Of a stretch of DNA of 5,193 bases, positions 4,833-5,193 are shown piece by piece. The DNA is from an uncultured Clostridia bacterium (GTDB taxonomy: Bacteria; Bacillota; Clostridia; TANB77; CAG-508), in the NCBI GenBank assembly GCA_944388645.1, contig CALXJO010000148.1, positions 1 through 5,193 of the forward strand, in the 5' to 3' direction. The stretch's first letter is position 1. Each line of letters starts with the position of its first letter. A program made the translations under genes and the position numbers. Under the pieces are notes generated by a model, which saw nothing but the letters and a program-made list of their open reading frames with translations, did no database searches and was not told the DNA's origin.

Positions 4833-5137
4833 TATTTAGAACCTCCTTCCTTCATTTCAATTGCTCCAAAAGGACATACTTTAGAGCAAACTCCACATCC
4901 TTTGCAGAAATCATAATTAAAATCTTCTCTATTTCCATCTTTATTAACTGGAATAGAATCATCTGGACAAACAGGGAAGCATAAACCACATTGTTTACAT
5001 TTTTCTTTAATCCAAACAGGGCACATACTTCTCCAATCACCAGTCTTAAACTCTAAAGAATTTGCTGCCTGATAGATTGTTCCACCAGGAGTCATTTCTT
5101 CAGCTGTAGAATTGCTATCAATATGCATTTTTGCCAT
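4832..5137 (-). CDS. porD: Pyruvate:ferredoxin oxidoreductase delta subunit (2[4Fe-4S] ferredoxin-like)
   Basis: A 101-residue electron-transfer subunit that relays electrons from the PorA/PorB centre to soluble ferredoxin. The PorD-type N terminus has TGDWRSMCPV (32-41). Two motifs, Cys47/50/53/57 and Cys78/81/84/88, each followed by Pro, should bind two [4Fe-4S] clusters. An extra Cys39 precedes them. The start at 5137 is preceded by GGAAAGGA with about 7 nt spacing, a weaker site than those of porA and porB. The TAA overlaps the porA ATG by one base. In many four-subunit enzymes porG directly precedes porD. Here only a hairpin lies upstream before the window ends, so porG is either further away or elsewhere in the genome. 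Confidence 0.93.
   Translation of the reverse strand: MAKMHIDSNSTAEEMTPGGTIYQAANSLEFKTGDWRSMCPVWIKEKCKQCGLCFPVCPDDSIPVNKDGNREDFNYDFCKGCGVCSKVCPFGAIEMKEGGSK
4841..4848 (-). promoter_or_regulatory. Ribosome binding site of porA, inside the porD end
   Basis: AAGGAGGT (4848 to 4841) is 8 nt before the porA ATG. It encodes the Gly-Gly of the PorD C terminus EGGSK. Confidence 0.8.
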
Positions 5138-5152
5138 AATTTTTTCCTTTCC

Positions 5153-5187
5153 TTTCGCCCAACAGGGACGCCCTTTTTTGGGCGAAA
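5153..5187. repeat. GC-rich hairpin upstream of porD with two alternative foldings
   Basis: TTTCGCCC (5153-5160) is the exact reverse complement of GGGCGAAA (5180-5187), an 8-bp stem around a 19-nt loop. A second CGCCC (5169-5173) can instead pair with GGGCG (5180-5184) around a T6 loop. A small AGGG/CCCT stem (5164-5167 with 5171-5174) followed by T5 could be a weak plus-strand terminator. On the minus strand the structure ends 1 nt before the porD Shine-Dalgarno, so it could influence porD translation or mark a processing site. Upstream context is cut by the window edge. Confidence 0.6.
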
Positions 5188-5193
5188 AATTAA

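Noticed and set aside
4570..4839. Plus-strand open frame opposite porA
   Set aside because: It is fully antisense to conserved porA codons, with no supporting signal.

Overview
The window looks like a chromosomal segment of an AT-rich, Gram-positive, obligately anaerobic Clostridia-type bacterium. Four things support this: strong GGAGG ribosome binding sites, a very low G+C content, a sortase-type MucBP surface protein, and a ferredoxin-dependent pyruvate oxidoreductase. I cannot name a genus.

Layout. (1) Positions 1-1551 (+) hold the 3' part of a large surface protein: four MucBP-type repeats, a DUF11-like domain, and a C-terminal sorting or membrane anchor. It ends in a clear intrinsic terminator (1556-1596). 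(2) Positions 1597-2358 hold a self-contained mazEF toxin-antitoxin operon (+). It has a near-consensus promoter (TTGACA, 17 nt, TATACT) overlaid by a palindromic operator candidate, and mazE and mazF overlap by 7 nt. (3) Positions 2367-2489 lie between convergent genes. They contain a perfect 21-bp hairpin that runs into a 36-nt tandem repeat, each unit of which also folds. (4) From 2495 to 5137, all on the minus strand, lies a tightly coupled operon read right to left: porD, porA, porB, then a small 2[4Fe-4S] ferredoxin. These are the delta, alpha and beta subunits of a four-subunit pyruvate:ferredoxin oxidoreductase plus a probable electron carrier. The gamma subunit (porG) is not in the window and may lie beyond 5193. 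A GC-rich hairpin (5153-5187) precedes porD.

How the genes work together. PorABD with an unseen PorG would oxidise pyruvate to acetyl-CoA and CO2 and pass electrons to a ferredoxin, plausibly the one encoded last in the operon. The mazEF pair is a stress or maintenance module with no metabolic link to the por genes. The surface protein is a separate transcription unit.

The most notable observation is that mazEF is bracketed by a perfect 14-bp inverted repeat (1586-1599 and 2487-2500) and by related short repeats on both sides. This suggests a small mobilised or repeat-embedded toxin-antitoxin cassette without its own transposase. This is inference and could be chance in AT-rich DNA; comparison with empty sites in relatives would decide it.
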